This document shows positions 61,801-64,000 of a stretch of DNA of 64,000 nt, in pieces. The stretch comes from Dryas octopetala. Taxonomy: Eukaryota; Streptophyta; Magnoliopsida; Rosales; Rosaceae. Where the stretch lies: the NCBI GenBank assembly GCA_963921425.1, contig OY992834.1, positions 8,415,271-8,479,270 on the forward strand, in the 5' to 3' direction. The position numbers and the translations under genes are program-made. The notes under the pieces are model-generated. The model had not been told where the DNA came from. It ran no database searches and was given only the letters and a program-made list of their open reading frames with translations. The stretch's first letter is position 1; the number at the start of each line of letters is the position of its first letter.

Positions 61801-62976
61801 TTGCTCCTTCAAACATGTAAAATTTGAGGAATCTTTATTTTTCTGCAAGTGTAGGCATTGCAGTTTGTAAAAGAGCTTGGAGATGCACTGCATGCTGTGA
61901 GATTAGAGAGGAATGATAAGCAACAGTTGCAGTTGGTCTATGTTATAGGTCCACCACATTCTGAGAAGCTTCAACCACACGATTTTGGACCTAAAGATCT
62001 TCAAAGCTTGGGTGATGCTGTGGATGGATTCTCACTTATGACATATGACTTCTCGGGGCCTCAAAATCCAGGTCCCAATGCACCTCTGAAGTGGATTCAT
62101 TTAACCCTACAGCTTCTTCTTAGCACCAATAAAAACAATGCTCTGGCCCACAAGATATTTCTTGGCATCAATTTCTATGGAAATGATTTCATCCTCACAG
62201 GAGGTATCATTTTCTCTTTCAATATATAGAATTTTTGTTGTTGATTGGTGCTGTGGAATCTTCATATTTGATTTAACATATCTTGTTTGCTCTTCCCCTA
62301 TGGAGTGGAATATGGTGGGTCAACTCCATGTGAGTTCTAACTATGGGTGGACTGTGTAGTGAGTTGGGGGTTTTTCTCATGCTTGTCCAAGTTACAAATT
62401 CATTTTGTCCGAGGAATCTATGGGAGGTTGTCCTAGAGTTGGAGAGAGGATTTGAACTCATTAGGAGAATAAAAAGAAACATTGCACTTTGCAATAATTT
62501 TTTTGCATGAAGACTACATTTCATCTGGATTGATCTTCGTAACATTGTAGATTTGATTAGTTTATCTTAAGCATCTGCAATTGTCCCCGACTAATCAAAT
62601 AATTGTCATTTCATTGACTTGTTATGTCTCTTGAAGTTTCTTTGATCTTGCATGCGAATGAAATTCTTTAGTGGTTTCCCATTTTGTGAACAGAGTCCTC
62701 TTAAATGCTATTGAAAATGCAGGTCCTGGTGGTGGTGCTATCACTGGAAAGGATTACCTCTCCTTGTTGGAGAAGCACAGGCCTAAGTTGCAATGGGAAA
62801 AGAACAGCGCAGAACATTTGTTTTTTTACCCTGATGATAACTATAACAACCACGCTGTGTTCTATCCATCATTAATGTCAATTTCCATGCGGCTAGAGGA
62901 AGCTCGTAATTGGGGATGTGGCATCTCGATATGGGAAATTGGGCAAGGTCTGGATTACTTTTTTGATCTTCTGTAA
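58865..62976 (+). CDS. Chitinase domain-containing protein 1 (CHID1/SI-CLP-like, GH18 fold)
   Basis: About 429-residue GH18-fold protein related to animal CHID1 (stabilin-1-interacting chitinase-like protein). Exons: 58865-59125, 59476-59549, 60056-60136, 60577-60661, 61038-61135, 61336-61423, 61855-62203 and 62723-62976; they join in frame. A basic N-terminus is followed by one membrane segment (about 36-55), so it is likely a type II or signal-anchored secretory protein. Fold blocks include [46 protein letters not shown] (202-212), [32 protein letters not shown] and the C-terminal [20 protein letters not shown]. The active-site strand reads DGIVLE and does not have the DxxDxDxE of active chitinases, so it is probably non-catalytic and may bind glycans. 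Intron 1 starts with GC (TCACT|GCAAGT). Function in plants is not established to my knowledge. Confidence 0.92.
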
Positions 62977-64000
62977 AGCAGTCTTCATTTGATATTCATC
63001 GTGTAAACTTTGGGCATTTTTCGTTCACCCTTTTCTGTCCACACTATTACAAAGTTTTAGTTAGAGCTTAGATGTGACAATAGCTTGAAGAATTCTTAGA
63101 AGATTTATAGTAGGTGTAGGTTACTACATTTGGAGGAAAGGAATATACCATGTAATGTATTCGATTTTTCGTTATATTTTCGAAGTCCATGAACTTGCTC
63201 TTATTGTAATTGAATGGCTGGGTTACCATCCACTTGATGATTACAGCAGCAGGGTAGCCCTTAGTGCATCTTTTTCACTGATAGCCATTTCTGCCTGCAA
63301 TCCAAATTAATCACCTTAGTTTTGTGTAATGAGGGAAATACCTTTCTGCTATACAACGGCAAACTCCAGATACGTACAATTATCAACTTTGGATATGTAT
63401 AATTACGGGCGAACTTTTGATCAACTTTATCAAAACAGAAGCTATTCATTCATCTATTTATTCCTTTGACTTGTTGTTAGACCGTTTTGAATTAAAAAGT
63501 TTATTTTGCTTTTCAAATTATGAGTCTTAATTCTTGTTTTTCCTCTTTTCTCATCTTTGGTGTATCGATTTAAATCCTTGGCTTAAGCTCTCAGACAATT
63601 GTCTGCCTGCCGGTGACACTGTACTGTAGTGTACTTCAGTGAGTGTACTGCAGCTTACACATTTTATTACAGAGTTTCTAAATACTTATGCGAACTTTTT
63701 TTCTCAGCCACAGAAACATGGAGGACAATGCAAAGTCATCATGCCCGTCATCAACAACAGAAATGATCAACGACCTCTCAATCCTTACTTACCACGTGTC
63801 ATGCCTTGATTGGCCAAAATTCTCATCTTGCATGACACATCAGCACCGCCCTCCACCCAAAAGACACCAGCCAAATTGCACCCACTGAAGCTAAGGCTTG
63901 GAGAGCCTTGTATCATCCTAGAAAGAAACAAAATTCTGCATGAACCCTCCACCTCTCTCATGGTGGTTCAGGCTTTCCCATCAGTTTTTTGAGACCCCCC
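62977..64000. other. 3' UTR and downstream spacer; possible promoter at window end
   Basis: Begins with the chitinase-domain gene 3' UTR. Near the end, an ABRE-like CACGTGTC (63793-63800) and a GATTGGCC CCAAT-type site suggest the promoter of a gene beyond the window, but no coding start is supported. Confidence 0.4.

Overview
This is nuclear DNA from a flowering plant, almost certainly a core eudicot. It is AT-rich, has spliced genes with GT-AG introns, carries plant-only families (a PYR/PYL abscisic-acid receptor, a PLS-DYW pentatricopeptide protein, a plastid lipase) and holds plant-type transposons. Rosaceae fits the overall look, but that is an impression and not a result. Nothing bacterial, viral or organellar was seen.

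Layout, left to right. 1-5.9 kb: repeats, a 195-bp fold-back and two nested hAT-type elements, each with a perfect 8-bp target duplication. 5.97-10.4 kb (+): a ten-exon DEAD-box RNA helicase of the RH25/26/31 group. 12.4-18.7 kb (-): an eight-exon nucleotidyltransferase/poly(A)-polymerase-like protein with a long disordered tail. 21.5-22.3 kb (+): a broken copy of the CCCH/RING splicing factor C3H1 (RNF113/Cwc24 family). 23.0-25.7 kb (-): a five-exon PLIP1-type plastid phospholipase A1. 28-35.4 kb: gene-poor. 35.47-41.20 kb: a complete young Ty1/copia element, with LTRs differing at two sites and one internal stop. 43.45-46.05 kb (+): a PYL8-type ABA receptor. 47.2-50.0 kb (-): an intronless DYW-class PPR protein. 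50.2-52.1 kb: an LTR-like repeat block, probably Ty3/gypsy and minus strand. 54.2-54.4 kb (-): a hairpin carrying a miR477-family signature. 56.1-57.5 kb: a third hAT-type element and a complete TRIM. 58.9-63.0 kb (+): an eight-exon chitinase-domain protein of the CHID1/SI-CLP type. The rest is intergenic.

The genes do not form a pathway. They are independent plant loci, with transposon insertions concentrated in the spacers. The most notable observations are the MIR477-like hairpin, the nested hAT pair, the TRIM, and the C3H1 pseudogene. No convincing undescribed system was found. Exon borders were placed by eye from splice signals, reading-frame continuity and family conservation, so single-base errors are possible.
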